A DNA stretch of 32,027 nucleotides from a virus, in the IMG/VR virus record IMGVR_UViG_3300024317_000013, positions 1-32,027 of that record; one strand, 5' to 3'. The notes beneath the pieces are model-generated. The model did not search any database. It was not told the origin of the DNA and worked only from the letters and a program-made list of their open reading frames with translations. How positions within the stretch are numbered: the stretch's first letter is position 1; every line of letters begins with the position of its first letter. Shown one piece after another: positions 20,607 through 28,822 of this stretch. Position numbers and translations under genes: made by a program.

Positions 20607-20837
20607 ATGGCGAAGCGGTATCGGGTGAAGGGACACCCAGAACATGAGACGAGCGTCCTGGAGGGGCGTATCGTGCTCGCAGTCGAGGACCTCTTCAACG
20701 CGGAGAACCCGGCAGCATTCATCGGAGAGCGGGCACTCGACGCGGCGACTAGCCTGTTCGAACTGTGGGAGAAGCATCACGAGAGCTTGGAAGAAATTCC
20801 GGAATCGGAAATCTTGACTGAGGGAGTCACACACTAA
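20607..20837 (+). CDS. Small head-module protein, 76 aa
   Basis: ATG 20607 has GGAGG eight bases upstream, just after the tandem terminator, so transcription must read through or restart. The sequence starts with MAKRYRVKGHPEHETS and continues with a helix (LFNAENPAAFIGERALDAAT, then SLFELWEKHHESLEEIPESE). It is acidic at the C-terminus and mostly helical. The stop overlaps the next start (TAATG). No domain is recognised. A minor head or assembly protein is inferred from position between the capsid gene and further structural genes. Confidence 0.75.
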   Translation: MAKRYRVKGHPEHETSVLEGRIVLAVEDLFNAENPAAFIGERALDAATSLFELWEKHHESLEEIPESEILTEGVTH

Positions 20838-21289
20838 TGGGAATCTTCTACGACCAGGTAACGCTTGTCAATCGTGCGCCCATCAATCTCACGGTGATGT
20901 TCGACGGACAGGCGAAGACGCTGACCCCGGGCGATAACGTCGTCCCGGAAATCGTCGTCGGCTTTGCCAAGAATCAGAATCCGGTCATGGGGTCGCAGGA
21001 CCCCGGCAATCCGCACATGAGCGGGGCGCGTTATCTCGTGGGCGTCAAGCTTGCGGACGGCCAGCCCTATCCCGGTGACGAGATTGAGCCACTCACCAAG
21101 GAAGAGTGGGAAGACCACTGTAACCGGCCTTGCCGCGAGGATGAGCAGGCCGCATTCGAAGAGAAGTACGGCGGCGACCCCAAGGCGCGTCTCGTCGTCC
21201 ACGGCAAAGGCCGGAAGACCGCGGCCAAGTCTCGCTACGAGGCGGGTGGCAGTTCTCAGGGCACCGCGGACTTTTCGAGCAAGGACTAA
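20837..21289 (+). CDS. Hypothetical head-module protein, 150 aa
   Basis: The start overlaps the preceding stop (TAATG). The N-terminal half is beta-rich (YDQVTLVNRAPINLTVMFDG, then ITLTPGDNVVPEIVVGFAKN-like strands), the middle holds SGARYLVGVKLADGQPYPGD. The C-terminal third is helical and charged with CNRPCREDEQ, then a basic disordered tail (GKGRKTAAKSRYEAGGSSQG). The shape, a small beta domain with a flexible tail, is common for capsid decoration or head-completion proteins. No family is recognised. It is in the head gene block, between the capsid gene and a 195-residue gene. Confidence 0.75.
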   Translation: MGIFYDQVTLVNRAPINLTVMFDGQAKTLTPGDNVVPEIVVGFAKNQNPVMGSQDPGNPHMSGARYLVGVKLADGQPYPGDEIEPLTKEEWEDHCNRPCREDEQAAFEEKYGGDPKARLVVHGKGRKTAAKSRYEAGGSSQGTADFSSKD

Positions 21290-21292
21290 GCC

Positions 21293-21880
21293 GTGGAGTC
21301 CAACAAATTCGTTGGGGTGAATTATTTCGCGGGCGATGTCAGTATTGACGTGCCCCCGGAATACTTCCTCCAGCGACTCGCAGACTACGATTCGCAACTC
21401 GTGGTGTTCCCCAGTCAGGTCAGGCCGTTTGCCTACGTGATTGCGCGACGGCGAGAAAAGACCCCGGGTCTCACGTATGCCGCGCTCGGCGCCATCGTGA
21501 ACCCGGACACCCGCACCTGTGTGACCATGGGGTGGGTGCCGGTGTGCATGATGTTCAAGACGGGCGACTCGTGGAATCCTGACCCCATCATCGCCAAGCT
21601 CCAGGCTCGGGACATCTGGGCACAGGGCGGCGCGGACAAGGTAGCGGATGCGCTAGAAGAACAAGAAGCGGCAGACGAAGCCGCTCGGAAGAAGAAAGTC
21701 CGGGACGACCTGTGGGACCGCAGCGGCGATGCGTGGCGTAGCTACCAAGCGCGCACGGGCGCCTCCAGCATCAAGTTCCACGACAATCTCCCGACGAAAG
21801 CTCCCGTGACGGAGACGACGGTTTCAACTGTCTCCACCCCTAGAAGCACGGCAGGATTGGGTGCGGACGTTTCCGCATGA
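21293..21880 (+). CDS. Hypothetical head-module protein, 195 aa
   Basis: GTG 21293 has AAGGA seven bases upstream, three bases after the previous stop. The first 110 residues form a mixed domain (VGVNYFAGDVSIDVPPEYFL, then FAYVIARRREKTPGLTYAAL, then RTCVTMGWVPVCMMFKTGDS). Next comes a charged helix (DKVADALEEQEAADEAARKK) and a Thr/Ser-rich flexible C-terminus. The helix may form a coiled coil. I do not recognise the family. In order, it lies where other phages keep head-tail connector or neck proteins, so that is a reasonable guess, not a finding. Confidence 0.72.
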   Translation: MESNKFVGVNYFAGDVSIDVPPEYFLQRLADYDSQLVVFPSQVRPFAYVIARRREKTPGLTYAALGAIVNPDTRTCVTMGWVPVCMMFKTGDSWNPDPIIAKLQARDIWAQGGADKVADALEEQEAADEAARKKKVRDDLWDRSGDAWRSYQARTGASSIKFHDNLPTKAPVTETTVSTVSTPRSTAGLGADVSA

Positions 21881-21906
21881 CTATCGGCGGGCGAGGTTAA
21901 GCACAC

Positions 21907-22383
21907 ATGGCTCTCACAGTTCAGGACGGCGTTCTCGTTTGGCAGAAGGTTAAGGCGGCTCTGGTCGGGGCGAACCCCGCCGCGCAGGACGCTTTCCGCA
22001 CCCTCCGCGTCTACATGGCGACTCAGGGTCTCAATCCCCAGCTTCAGTATTGCCCGTTCTCGGCTGAAGATTCGGTCGTTAACGGCGGCACGTCGCTGGT
22101 CGGCGGCGCGTGCACCCTCTACGGATTCTACTGCAAGGGTCGGCGTACGACCGGCACCACGTCGGCGTTCCAGGCCATCCACGACGCGGCTGACAACTCG
22201 GCCACGACTACGACTATCGTGACCAGCCGCTTCAAGGCGACCGGCCAGTCGTTCTACTGGATTTCCCCGACGGGTATCGCTCTGGCGACCGATGCGGTCA
22301 TTTCCAGCGCGACGGCTGTTGGCGGTGCGACTGAATCGGCGGCTGCGGACTCGGGCGACGGGTTCATCATCGTCGGCGCGTAA
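21907..22383 (+). CDS. Probable virion structural protein, 158 aa
   Basis: The ATG follows GAGGTTAAGCACAC, with GAGG about 10 bases upstream. The product has a short helical N-terminus (VWQKVKAALVGANPAAQDAF) and then a Gly/Thr/Ala-rich beta region (TTGTTSAFQAIHDAADNSAT, then SATAVGGATESAAADSGDGF). Low-charge, Thr/Ser/Gly-rich beta sequence is typical of phage decoration or neck-associated proteins. It is followed by a hairpin at 22431, as are its neighbours, which suggests abundant, individually controlled virion proteins. No known family is matched. Confidence 0.72.
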   Translation: MALTVQDGVLVWQKVKAALVGANPAAQDAFRTLRVYMATQGLNPQLQYCPFSAEDSVVNGGTSLVGGACTLYGFYCKGRRTTGTTSAFQAIHDAADNSATTTTIVTSRFKATGQSFYWISPTGIALATDAVISSATAVGGATESAAADSGDGFIIVGA

Positions 22384-22430
22384 CGCTTCGATGCGATAAG
22401 GCATCTCCTTCGTCTCTACGGCCACATGGG

Positions 22431-22452
22431 GTGCGGGGCTTATCCCCCGCAC
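22431..22452 (+). other. Intergenic hairpin between structural genes
   Basis: GTGCGGGG (22431-22438) pairs perfectly with CCCCGCAC (22445-22452) around CTTATC, in the 93-base gap between two structural genes. No T tract follows. Attenuation, mRNA processing or stabilisation are possible. Confidence 0.6.
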
Positions 22453-22476
22453 ACTCAGCCAACAGAGGTTTCTCAC

Positions 22477-23064
22477 ATGTCAGGCATTCGTTCAGTTACT
22501 CGGAAAGCCACGGTCCCCGGATACGCTTCGGCGGGTTCGGCTCCCCTCCGTGTCGATAGCGCAACCAACACTCTCAAGATTATCCCCGGGGGCAGCGGCA
22601 CGACCGAGGTCCAGATTCCCACGGGCGCAGACGCGCCGGTTGCAATCACGGCCACAGGTGCGCTGACGACTGCGGCGCACGCGGGTGTCCCCGTCGTGTT
22701 CAACAACGCGGCTGGCGGCACGTTGACGCTGCCCAACGCCACGGGCTCGGGCGCGAAGTTCCTCATCTTCATCGGCACGTCGCTGACCTCGGGCTCGTTC
22801 GTCCTCCAGGTCGCTCGTGCGGCGGACTACTTCCGTGGACAGGCGTCCACGATTGGTAGCTCGGGCATCACGATTGCCCTCACCGCGAACACCGGCACGC
22901 TGGCGACCGAATCGGACACGCTGACCTGGAACCGTTCGACCACGGGTCTCGGCACGCAGGGCGACTACATCGAGTTGCTCGACTTCGCGGTCAACGTGTG
23001 GTCCATCGACGCGATTTACGCATCGAGCGGTGCGGCAGCGACTCCCTTCTCGGCGGCGGTCTAA
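22477..23064 (+). CDS. Probable virion structural protein, 195 aa
   Basis: ATG 22477 has AGAGG eight bases upstream; the frame reads open to 22426 but the extra codons cross the hairpin. The product is rich in Gly, Ala, Thr and Ser with beta strands. It reads GTTEVQIPTGADAPVAITAT, then AGGTLTLPNATGSGAKFLIF, then WNRSTTGLGTQGDYIELLDF. This layout fits jelly-roll-like or decoration proteins of phage heads or tail spikes. There is no catalytic motif or signal peptide. It is flanked by hairpins at 22431 and 23071. The exact virion role is unknown. Confidence 0.75.
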   Translation: MSGIRSVTRKATVPGYASAGSAPLRVDSATNTLKIIPGGSGTTEVQIPTGADAPVAITATGALTTAAHAGVPVVFNNAAGGTLTLPNATGSGAKFLIFIGTSLTSGSFVLQVARAADYFRGQASTIGSSGITIALTANTGTLATESDTLTWNRSTTGLGTQGDYIELLDFAVNVWSIDAIYASSGAAATPFSAAV

Positions 23065-23070
23065 CCATGT

Positions 23071-23096
23071 GAGTTGGGGGTTTCGGCCCCCGGCTC
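23071..23096 (+). terminator. Terminator-like hairpin between structural genes
   Basis: GAGTTGGGGG pairs with CCCCCGGCTC over ten positions (two G-U) around TTTCGG, followed by CTCTTC. The stem is strong but the T run is poor, so partial termination is more likely than full. Confidence 0.6.
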
Positions 23097-23114
23097 CTCT
23101 TCAGAGGCACTCAC

Positions 23115-23681
23115 ATGTTTATCAATCTCACGTATAACCAGTTGACGGGGAAGTTCGAAGGCGAGTTCCCGTTCTCCGGGGGTGTCAATCCGCTCGTCAC
23201 GGAAGTAGGCGTACAGACGCTCACGAACAAGACGCTGACGGCACCGACGCTCGTCGGGCCAGTCGTGCAGGACGCGAACGCCCTGGCGCGGGTCATCTCC
23301 AATCCGACGGCCAAGACCATTGTGGACGGCTCGGCTACGGCGCTGTTCAGCGTGGCGGTTCCGGCGCTCTCGGGTATCGGCGGCGCGGGCTTCTTCCTGG
23401 TGCGGGCCTCAGACGGCACCGAGTTCCAGGCTGACGCGGGCATGTTCACGTATGCCGCGGAAGCCAAGACTACGACAGTCGTCGCAACTATCACCTATGT
23501 GGCGGCGAACGAAGCCAAGGCCGTTTCCAGTGGTACGCTGACGCTCTCGTTCACGGCTGATGTCTCCGTGGCAAACGTCGTGACCTTCAAGGTGCAGCCG
23601 ACTGGCTCACTGACCGAGACCACGCCGTACACCATCGAGTACACGCTGTTCCCGATTCGTGGCGTCGTCACCATCCTCTAA
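23115..23681 (+). CDS. Structural protein with a tail-fibre-type TLTNKTLTAP motif, 188 aa
   Basis: The ATG has AGAGG seven bases upstream. After a short N-terminus (NLTYNQLTGKFEGEFPF) the sequence contains VGVQTLTNKTLTAPTLVGPV (about 31-50). This short motif is common in phage tail and fibre proteins, where it forms trimeric beta repeats. The remainder is a beta-rich domain (ATALFSVAVPALSGIGGAGF, then ATITYVAANEAKAVSSGTLT). It probably forms an exposed virion structure, fibre or decoration. It is followed by a strong terminator at 23695. The motif supports a structural role; which structure is not known. Confidence 0.75.
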   Translation: MFINLTYNQLTGKFEGEFPFSGGVNPLVTEVGVQTLTNKTLTAPTLVGPVVQDANALARVISNPTAKTIVDGSATALFSVAVPALSGIGGAGFFLVRASDGTEFQADAGMFTYAAEAKTTTVVATITYVAANEAKAVSSGTLTLSFTADVSVANVVTFKVQPTGSLTETTPYTIEYTLFPIRGVVTIL

Positions 23682-23694
23682 TCGACATTTTCAC

Positions 23695-23728
23695 AGGCCG
23701 TCTTGGGGAGACCTGAGACGGCCTTTTT
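23695..23728 (+). terminator. Rho-independent terminator between structural genes
   Basis: AGGCCGTCT (23695-23703) pairs perfectly with AGACGGCCT (23716-23724), followed directly by TTTTT. It lies 13 bases after the preceding stop. Confidence 0.9.
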
Positions 23729-23736
23729 GAGGTCAC

Positions 23737-24201
23737 ATGGCAGAAATTCGAAATCAGCCCGTGCCGGGACCGACGGGACCCATTGCTTATAGCGCGGCTC
23801 AGCAGGGCAATGCGACGTTGGACGGCGCGTTCGCGGAAGGCATCATCTTCCCGTCGGCGTCCCGCGTGGTCGGCGCATACAACTCGCAGGAGTTCGTCAA
23901 CGCGGGTGCTCGTGGTCTGCGTTTGTTCGTCACCAATGACGCGGCGGGCGGTTCCACCGCGACGGTCAAGGTTCAGGTGCGCATGCACGGCACGACCAAC
24001 TGGACGGACCTTGCGGGCGCAGTCACCGCGGCCCTCGGCGCCGTCACTGGCAGCATCATAACCATCTATCCGGGACTCACGGGTATCGCGGACTCGGCGG
24101 GCATCACCATCAACCAGCATCTTGGCGTCTCTTGGCGTCTTGTGTTGACCGTGGGTACGGCGACCGGCACGTCGATGGTCTCCGGCGAATATCTCTTCTA
24201 A
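23737..24201 (+). CDS. Probable virion structural protein, 154 aa
   Basis: The ATG has GAGG four bases upstream, immediately after the terminator tail. The sequence starts MAEIRNQPVPGPTGPIAYSA and contains strands typical of a small beta-sandwich. It reads RGLRLFVTNDAAGGSTATVK, then VQVRMHGTTNWTDLAGAVTA, then GVSWRLVLTVGTATGTSMVS. Low charge and high Gly/Thr/Ala suggest a virion component, similar in make-up to the two structural genes before it and to the 111-residue protein at 30440. No named family is matched. Confidence 0.75.
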   Translation: MAEIRNQPVPGPTGPIAYSAAQQGNATLDGAFAEGIIFPSASRVVGAYNSQEFVNAGARGLRLFVTNDAAGGSTATVKVQVRMHGTTNWTDLAGAVTAALGAVTGSIITIYPGLTGIADSAGITINQHLGVSWRLVLTVGTATGTSMVSGEYLF

Positions 24202-24209
24202 GGGACATC

Positions 24210-25277
24210 ATGGCAACTCCACTAACTACGATTCGGCAAACGGTTCGGGCGCGGTTGCTGGAGACGCTGGCTCTGACGACACCGGGGTCACCCCTGGTGT
24301 CTGTTCAGGGCACTCCCGGCACCACGACCATCACCTACAAGATTGTCGCTAAGAACAATACCGGCACATCGGATGCGTCACAAGGTAAGACCGTGACCAC
24401 GGCCGCGGCAACCCTGACGGGAGTCAATTTCAACCGGCTAACGTGGCAGGCCGTCCCCGGGGAAACGAGCGGCTACGACATCTATCGGTCGGCAACCAAT
24501 GGCGTGAGTCCGGTCACCACGGGACTCATTGCAAGCGTGGCGACGGGCATCACGACCTACGACGATGTGGGCGCAGTTGGGAACAACGTGGCTGCACCCA
24601 CGGTCAATACGAGCGGCATTGCGAGTCCGTTCTGGACAGAACAGGAACTCCTCGACCTCATCACGTTAGGCGCGAAGGACCTGTGGAAGTCCATTATCGA
24701 TTTGCACCAGGGACACTTCACCACGATTGACGAGACCAACGTGTCGGCTGTGGCGAACGCGACGACGCTGACCGGCGTCCCTACGGATTGCTTCCGCGTC
24801 CTGATGATTGAGCCGCGTGACCTGACCCAGTTCAGTTCCACGCGCTATGTCTACTTCAAGCCGAAGCAGTATCATAGCTTGCAGTTTCAGCAGGCGCGGT
24901 CCGAGTCGGGCAACATCAGCACGGACCAGACTACGGCGGTCTATTACGACATTCTCAATGCGGGCTCGCCGGTTGCGGCGCCCAGCATCGTCGTCGCTCC
25001 CGTGCTGACGACGAACTTGAACCTGCGCCTCGTCTACGTGCATATTCTTCCGACACTGCTAGAGAGTGATAACAACCCCATCCCGGGTGAGTCGGACAAC
25101 GCGCTCGTGGCCTGGACCGTGGCCCATGCTCGCGCCAAGGAACGGGATGACCGGATGCCGGACCCTGCGTGGCTGGCGGTCTACTCGACCGAGAAACAAG
25201 GACTCCTCGTGGCCCTGACACCGCGTCAGGAACAGGAAGAGGAAATTGTGGAAGGACTCTTCGATGGCTTCCTCTAA
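24210..25277 (+). CDS. Head-tail adaptor-like protein with an inserted FN3-like domain, 355 aa
   Basis: ATG 24210 has AGGGA four bases upstream; an earlier in-frame start lies inside the previous gene. The start (TTIRQTVRARLLETL) and the part after residue 140 (FWTEQELLDLITLGAKDLWK, then TLTGVPTDCFRVLMIEPRDL and AWTVAHARAKERDDRMPDPA) match the pattern of podovirus head-tail adaptors. These are P22 gp4-like helical proteins that dock on the portal after packaging. Between them, residues about 30-130 form a beta-sandwich with fibronectin type III features (TWQAVPGETSGYDIYRSATN). An adaptor usually lacks this domain. The insertion could bind host surface sugars or decorate the neck. The adaptor call is moderate to good; the FN3 call is from pattern. 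Confidence 0.75.
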   Translation: MATPLTTIRQTVRARLLETLALTTPGSPLVSVQGTPGTTTITYKIVAKNNTGTSDASQGKTVTTAAATLTGVNFNRLTWQAVPGETSGYDIYRSATNGVSPVTTGLIASVATGITTYDDVGAVGNNVAAPTVNTSGIASPFWTEQELLDLITLGAKDLWKSIIDLHQGHFTTIDETNVSAVANATTLTGVPTDCFRVLMIEPRDLTQFSSTRYVYFKPKQYHSLQFQQARSESGNISTDQTTAVYYDILNAGSPVAAPSIVVAPVLTTNLNLRLVYVHILPTLLESDNNPIPGESDNALVAWTVAHARAKERDDRMPDPAWLAVYSTEKQGLLVALTPRQEQEEEIVEGLFDGFL

Positions 25278-25671
25278 GAAAGCGGCCCCCTCGATGCTGG
25301 GGCTCAACGCGGCACTACTCCCGGAAGTGGATGACCCGCTTGGCACGAATCGCAAGGCCCGGGGCATGGACGCCTACATGGAAGCGCAGCGGCAGAGTGA
25401 CCCGCGCTACATGAGCGGCCCGCTCCCGGACCCACAGTGGGAAGGGTTCTTCCAGTCGCTCGCGGACAATGGCGTGACGCGACTCGGACAGGACGTAGCA
25501 CGGCCAGACGGTATCGCGGATGACCCCAGTCAACCGGGCTGGGCTCCTCCCGCAGCGGCTCCCGCGCAATCGTTCACGGCGCAGGACCTCCTGAACCAAC
25601 GGCTGATGAAGTCGAACAACCTTGTAACGCCCGCCTCGTTGACGGGTCTGCGGAAAGCTGCGAAACGCTAA
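25264..25671 (+). CDS. Hypothetical neck/tail-module protein, 135 aa
   Basis: ATG 25264 has GGAAGGA seven bases upstream and overlaps the end of the adaptor gene by 14 bases. The stop overlaps the next start (TAATG). The product is polar and Pro/Gln/Asp-rich (PGWAPPAAAPAQSFTAQDLL), with a short helix near the N-terminus (ALLPEVDDPLGTNRKARGMD) and a basic C-terminal end (GLRKAAKR). It is probably largely disordered. No motif is seen. A linker, chaperone or neck-associated role is inferred from its place between the adaptor and tail hub genes. Confidence 0.72.
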   Translation: MASSKKAAPSMLGLNAALLPEVDDPLGTNRKARGMDAYMEAQRQSDPRYMSGPLPDPQWEGFFQSLADNGVTRLGQDVARPDGIADDPSQPGWAPPAAAPAQSFTAQDLLNQRLMKSNNLVTPASLTGLRKAAKR

Positions 25672-25946
25672 TGGCTGAACTCAAAGTTTCTCATATGGGC
25701 CTCGCCGGGGTCAACGTCGATAAGGACCCGCTGGAACTGGGCGACAATGAGTTGCAGCGCTCGCAGAATGCCGCCTCGGACACGGAAGCAGGGTTTAGCA
25801 CCTTGCGGAAGCGTCCGGGGCTCATCGCCTTTAACGTCGCTGCCATCACGCAAGGAAGCGTGTTGGGCGGGTCGGACGTGCCGCTGCGCAACACCAGCAA
25901 CAGTGGCCTTCGTAATCTCTATATCGGGAGGGGGCCGACCAGCTAA
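25671..25946 (+). CDS. N-terminal fragment-like tail hub protein, 91 aa
   Basis: The sequence GLAGVNVDKDPLELGDNELQ, then SQNAASDTEAGFSTLRKRPG, matches the N-terminus of large beta-propeller-type tail proteins often seen in uncultured podovirus-like phages. In those the same module is fused to a propeller domain. Here it stops after 91 residues with a normal TAA, and the next gene starts in the same overlap (TAATG). It therefore looks like a split piece of a normally single protein. It would contribute to the tail nozzle or hub. The fragment reading is inference from pattern; a stand-alone docking protein is the alternative. Confidence 0.72.
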   Translation: MAELKVSHMGLAGVNVDKDPLELGDNELQRSQNAASDTEAGFSTLRKRPGLIAFNVAAITQGSVLGGSDVPLRNTSNSGLRNLYIGRGPTS

Positions 25947-28822
25947 TGTCTGCATACGTCGCACCAACCGCACAGTTCTATCCGAGCGCGAGTCTTCGCG
26001 TGACGGACGTGACGCTGTACAACCAGATTCGGTCGGATTACAACCTAGGGCAAGGTGGGTCTACGCCCGCCGCCTCAAACATCCTGATTGGCGTTTCGCC
26101 AGTCGCACTCGCCGCGCAGTACGGTATCAACTGGGTGAACAACCCAGTGACCAGTGACTACAATAATCTTCCGGGGGTCTTTACACAGTCAACGCTCTCT
26201 AAGGTCAACGGGGTTTCGATTACGCCGGACGGCACACAGAACGGCGTGCAGACACTCTCGTCCTCGTACACGGACCCGAACGGGCAGACCTTCTCGACGG
26301 TCACCTGGGCATGGCAGGTAGAGGTCCAACTCTTTACCGTTATCAACGGAGGCAAGTTTCAGCAGCAGATTGTGACGTGGACGGGCGATGGCACGAGCAA
26401 TCGGCTCATCCCGACCACATTCGACCTCACGCAAGGCGTCACCGCGGTGTGGGGTGTTGGCGGTATCGATAAGGCAGGTGGGTTCAACTCGGAAGCTAAC
26501 TTCTTCCGGCATAACCAGTCGTCCATGACCGGCACGGCCCTCTTCTTCAGCACGAACCCCGTGTCCACCGCGGAGACGGGCGCGGGCACCGATGGTATCA
26601 CCGCATTCACGTCGGGCGGCTTCCGCGTGTCGGCAGGGTCGTTCGTCGTCAACTATGCGAACACGCTCAATGTGAAATACGCGGCGCTGGTCGTAAATGA
26701 TACCTCGTTTGATAATCGCTACCTGCAAGTCGGGTCGTATCTGGGGATTAATGGCGCGTCTATCCAGGCGAACGTCGTTCACTCTAGCGCAGCTATCACC
26801 TATTTCGGCGGGCCGGTGTGGACTTCGCTTCCGGCCTCGGTGTCCGTGACGGATGGGTCCGGCACGTATACGATGACGTGGAGTGATGCTACGCACGCGA
26901 CTCTCAGTCCGGCGTATAACGGGTCGTCGGGGATTGCCACGTTCAGCGTGGCGACTCCAACTCGTACCGTGGCCGGGATGACCGCCAACTCACACATCTG
27001 GGTGTTTGGCGGCGTGACCACCTATAAGTCTCCCGCGATGGGTGGGACCTTATCCGTGGGCCTGATTTCCGGTGCGAGCGGTGCGGCTCCGAGTACTACG
27101 CTCGGCATTCTCTCTGTCTCGGCAAATGCCTTTGTCGGCGGGGCCAACTGTAACGTCCTGAACCGGAAGCACACGTTCATGGCGATTACGCCAGATGCGA
27201 CGTTGGCGAACCTATTCTTAAGCGGCACCGGGTCTTCGACGGCAGCACAACAAGTCGTCACGGGACTCCCGTTTAGCCCAGGGCTCGTTTTCGGGCGACA
27301 GGGGTCTGCCGTCTATACGGATGGCGCGCACTGGAAACATTCGAGTCAGGCGACCCTGGCGGCCACGTCGTTCCGCTGCCTCATCACGGGTGCAAACGTC
27401 AACGATGATACTCAGGGTATTGTGGCGATTGGCGCGTCGAGCCTCACGTTGGGCGTGAACATCACGGGCTCAGTTGCCGCAGACCCCTTCTGGTACTGGG
27501 GCTGGGCTGGGTCTGGGTCCACGGGGCAAATTGCGGAACCGGGTCCTGCAACCTGGGGCACGACCACTCCGGTGACGATGCCGGATGGGACGACCTCACA
27601 GATTGAGACGATGCTCGTTCAGCAAGGCGACCCGGGAAGTCCGTATACGCTACTCGGGTCTGGTGTCTCGCCGCAATGGTGGTGTAATCCGACATTCGGG
27701 TATTCCGCGTTTCAGATTGATTCGCCCGGAGCCGGGTGGGTTGCGTGTTCTGGACCGGCGACACTGAACGGCTGGTATCTCTCGACGGCGGCGTTCGGGG
27801 CTGCTGACATCATCGTGTCTGGGGGCAACCCCGCGGACCCGCGCCCGTGGTCGAAACTCTCGACCTGGACGGCGATTGGGAACATGGCGGTGTTCGGCGG
27901 CTCTCCGAGTGCGGCGTGCAACATCAACAATCGAATGGTCTATCCGGGCACAGGCTACGTGGTGGGCACGGACTATCCGCCCATCCGTTTGTTCGATGGC
28001 CGGTCCGACAAGGAGTTGTGCAGGCTTCCGCCGACGACGGCCAACGTCATCCCGAAAGCGGTGATGTCGATGTTGGCGGCAAATGGGACGACCTATCTCA
28101 CGACGTGGGATTCGGGTACGACCTCCGCTGATTGGAACGGGCGCGTCTTTCAGCTAGACCCGGAAACGGGCGTGCTGACCGTGTTGGGCACCAAATTCGC
28201 AAACGGAGAAATGCCGTATGCGCTCTGCTGGCATATGGGGCGGCTCTGGTGCGGCACGAACAACAGCATTGGCACCGTGGGGAAGGTCTACTTCTTCCGC
28301 CCCGGTATCGATACCGCTTGGACGCTCGACCATTCGACAGCGAGCGACTCGGCTGGCGGCGTGACCTCGATGGCGTCGTATCTCGGGAAGCTCTACGTGG
28401 GCACCGATAACGCGGCGGCGTCTCGGGGCAAGGTGCTCGTGCGGGATACCGCTGGGGCCTACACCACGTCCCAGACGGGTGCGGGCGGCACGGCCAAGGT
28501 GAACAACGGCTACCTCGCCCTCACGGTGCTGGGAGCAAATCTCTATGCATCGTATTGGAACAACGACACGACAGTCATCTCCCGTATCGAGAAACTGTCG
28601 GCAGGGTCCTGGTCCACGGCGTATACGGGCGTCGGCACCACGCTGGTGCCGTACATCCAACTGCAAGTGGACAACGGGGAACTTTACGCGCTCGGCGGGT
28701 CTGTGCCCTACGACGCGGCCCTCGTGGTAACCAGCGACGGCACAACGTGGACAGACTTGACGCCTGAACTCCCGGCAGAAACCGCAACGCTCTTGCCGAT
28801 GTTCGGCGCAGTGGTGACGTAA
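25946..28822 (+). CDS. Large tail protein with C-terminal beta-propeller-like repeats, 958 aa
   Basis: The start overlaps the previous stop (TAATG). The first 600 or so residues are beta-rich with low charge and many Thr, Ser and Gly (SSYTDPNGQTFSTVTWAWQV, then ATHATLSPAYNGSSGIATFS), like tail-spike or adhesin domains. The last 280 residues contain repeated segments. Examples are MSMLAANGTTYLTTWDSGTT, GRVFQLDPETGVLTVLGTKF, MASYLGKLYVGTDNAAASRG and VDNGELYALGG. These follow the propeller pattern of tail hub proteins in uncultured podovirus-like phages. It is probably a virion tail component that may contact the host. The upstream 91-residue gene and the downstream 538-residue gene look like parts of the same assembly. 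Confidence 0.78.
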   Translation: MSAYVAPTAQFYPSASLRVTDVTLYNQIRSDYNLGQGGSTPAASNILIGVSPVALAAQYGINWVNNPVTSDYNNLPGVFTQSTLSKVNGVSITPDGTQNGVQTLSSSYTDPNGQTFSTVTWAWQVEVQLFTVINGGKFQQQIVTWTGDGTSNRLIPTTFDLTQGVTAVWGVGGIDKAGGFNSEANFFRHNQSSMTGTALFFSTNPVSTAETGAGTDGITAFTSGGFRVSAGSFVVNYANTLNVKYAALVVNDTSFDNRYLQVGSYLGINGASIQANVVHSSAAITYFGGPVWTSLPASVSVTDGSGTYTMTWSDATHATLSPAYNGSSGIATFSVATPTRTVAGMTANSHIWVFGGVTTYKSPAMGGTLSVGLISGASGAAPSTTLGILSVSANAFVGGANCNVLNRKHTFMAITPDATLANLFLSGTGSSTAAQQVVTGLPFSPGLVFGRQGSAVYTDGAHWKHSSQATLAATSFRCLITGANVNDDTQGIVAIGASSLTLGVNITGSVAADPFWYWGWAGSGSTGQIAEPGPATWGTTTPVTMPDGTTSQIETMLVQQGDPGSPYTLLGSGVSPQWWCNPTFGYSAFQIDSPGAGWVACSGPATLNGWYLSTAAFGAADIIVSGGNPADPRPWSKLSTWTAIGNMAVFGGSPSAACNINNRMVYPGTGYVVGTDYPPIRLFDGRSDKELCRLPPTTANVIPKAVMSMLAANGTTYLTTWDSGTTSADWNGRVFQLDPETGVLTVLGTKFANGEMPYALCWHMGRLWCGTNNSIGTVGKVYFFRPGIDTAWTLDHSTASDSAGGVTSMASYLGKLYVGTDNAAASRGKVLVRDTAGAYTTSQTGAGGTAKVNNGYLALTVLGANLYASYWNNDTTVISRIEKLSAGSWSTAYTGVGTTLVPYIQLQVDNGELYALGGSVPYDAALVVTSDGTTWTDLTPELPAETATLLPMFGAVVT

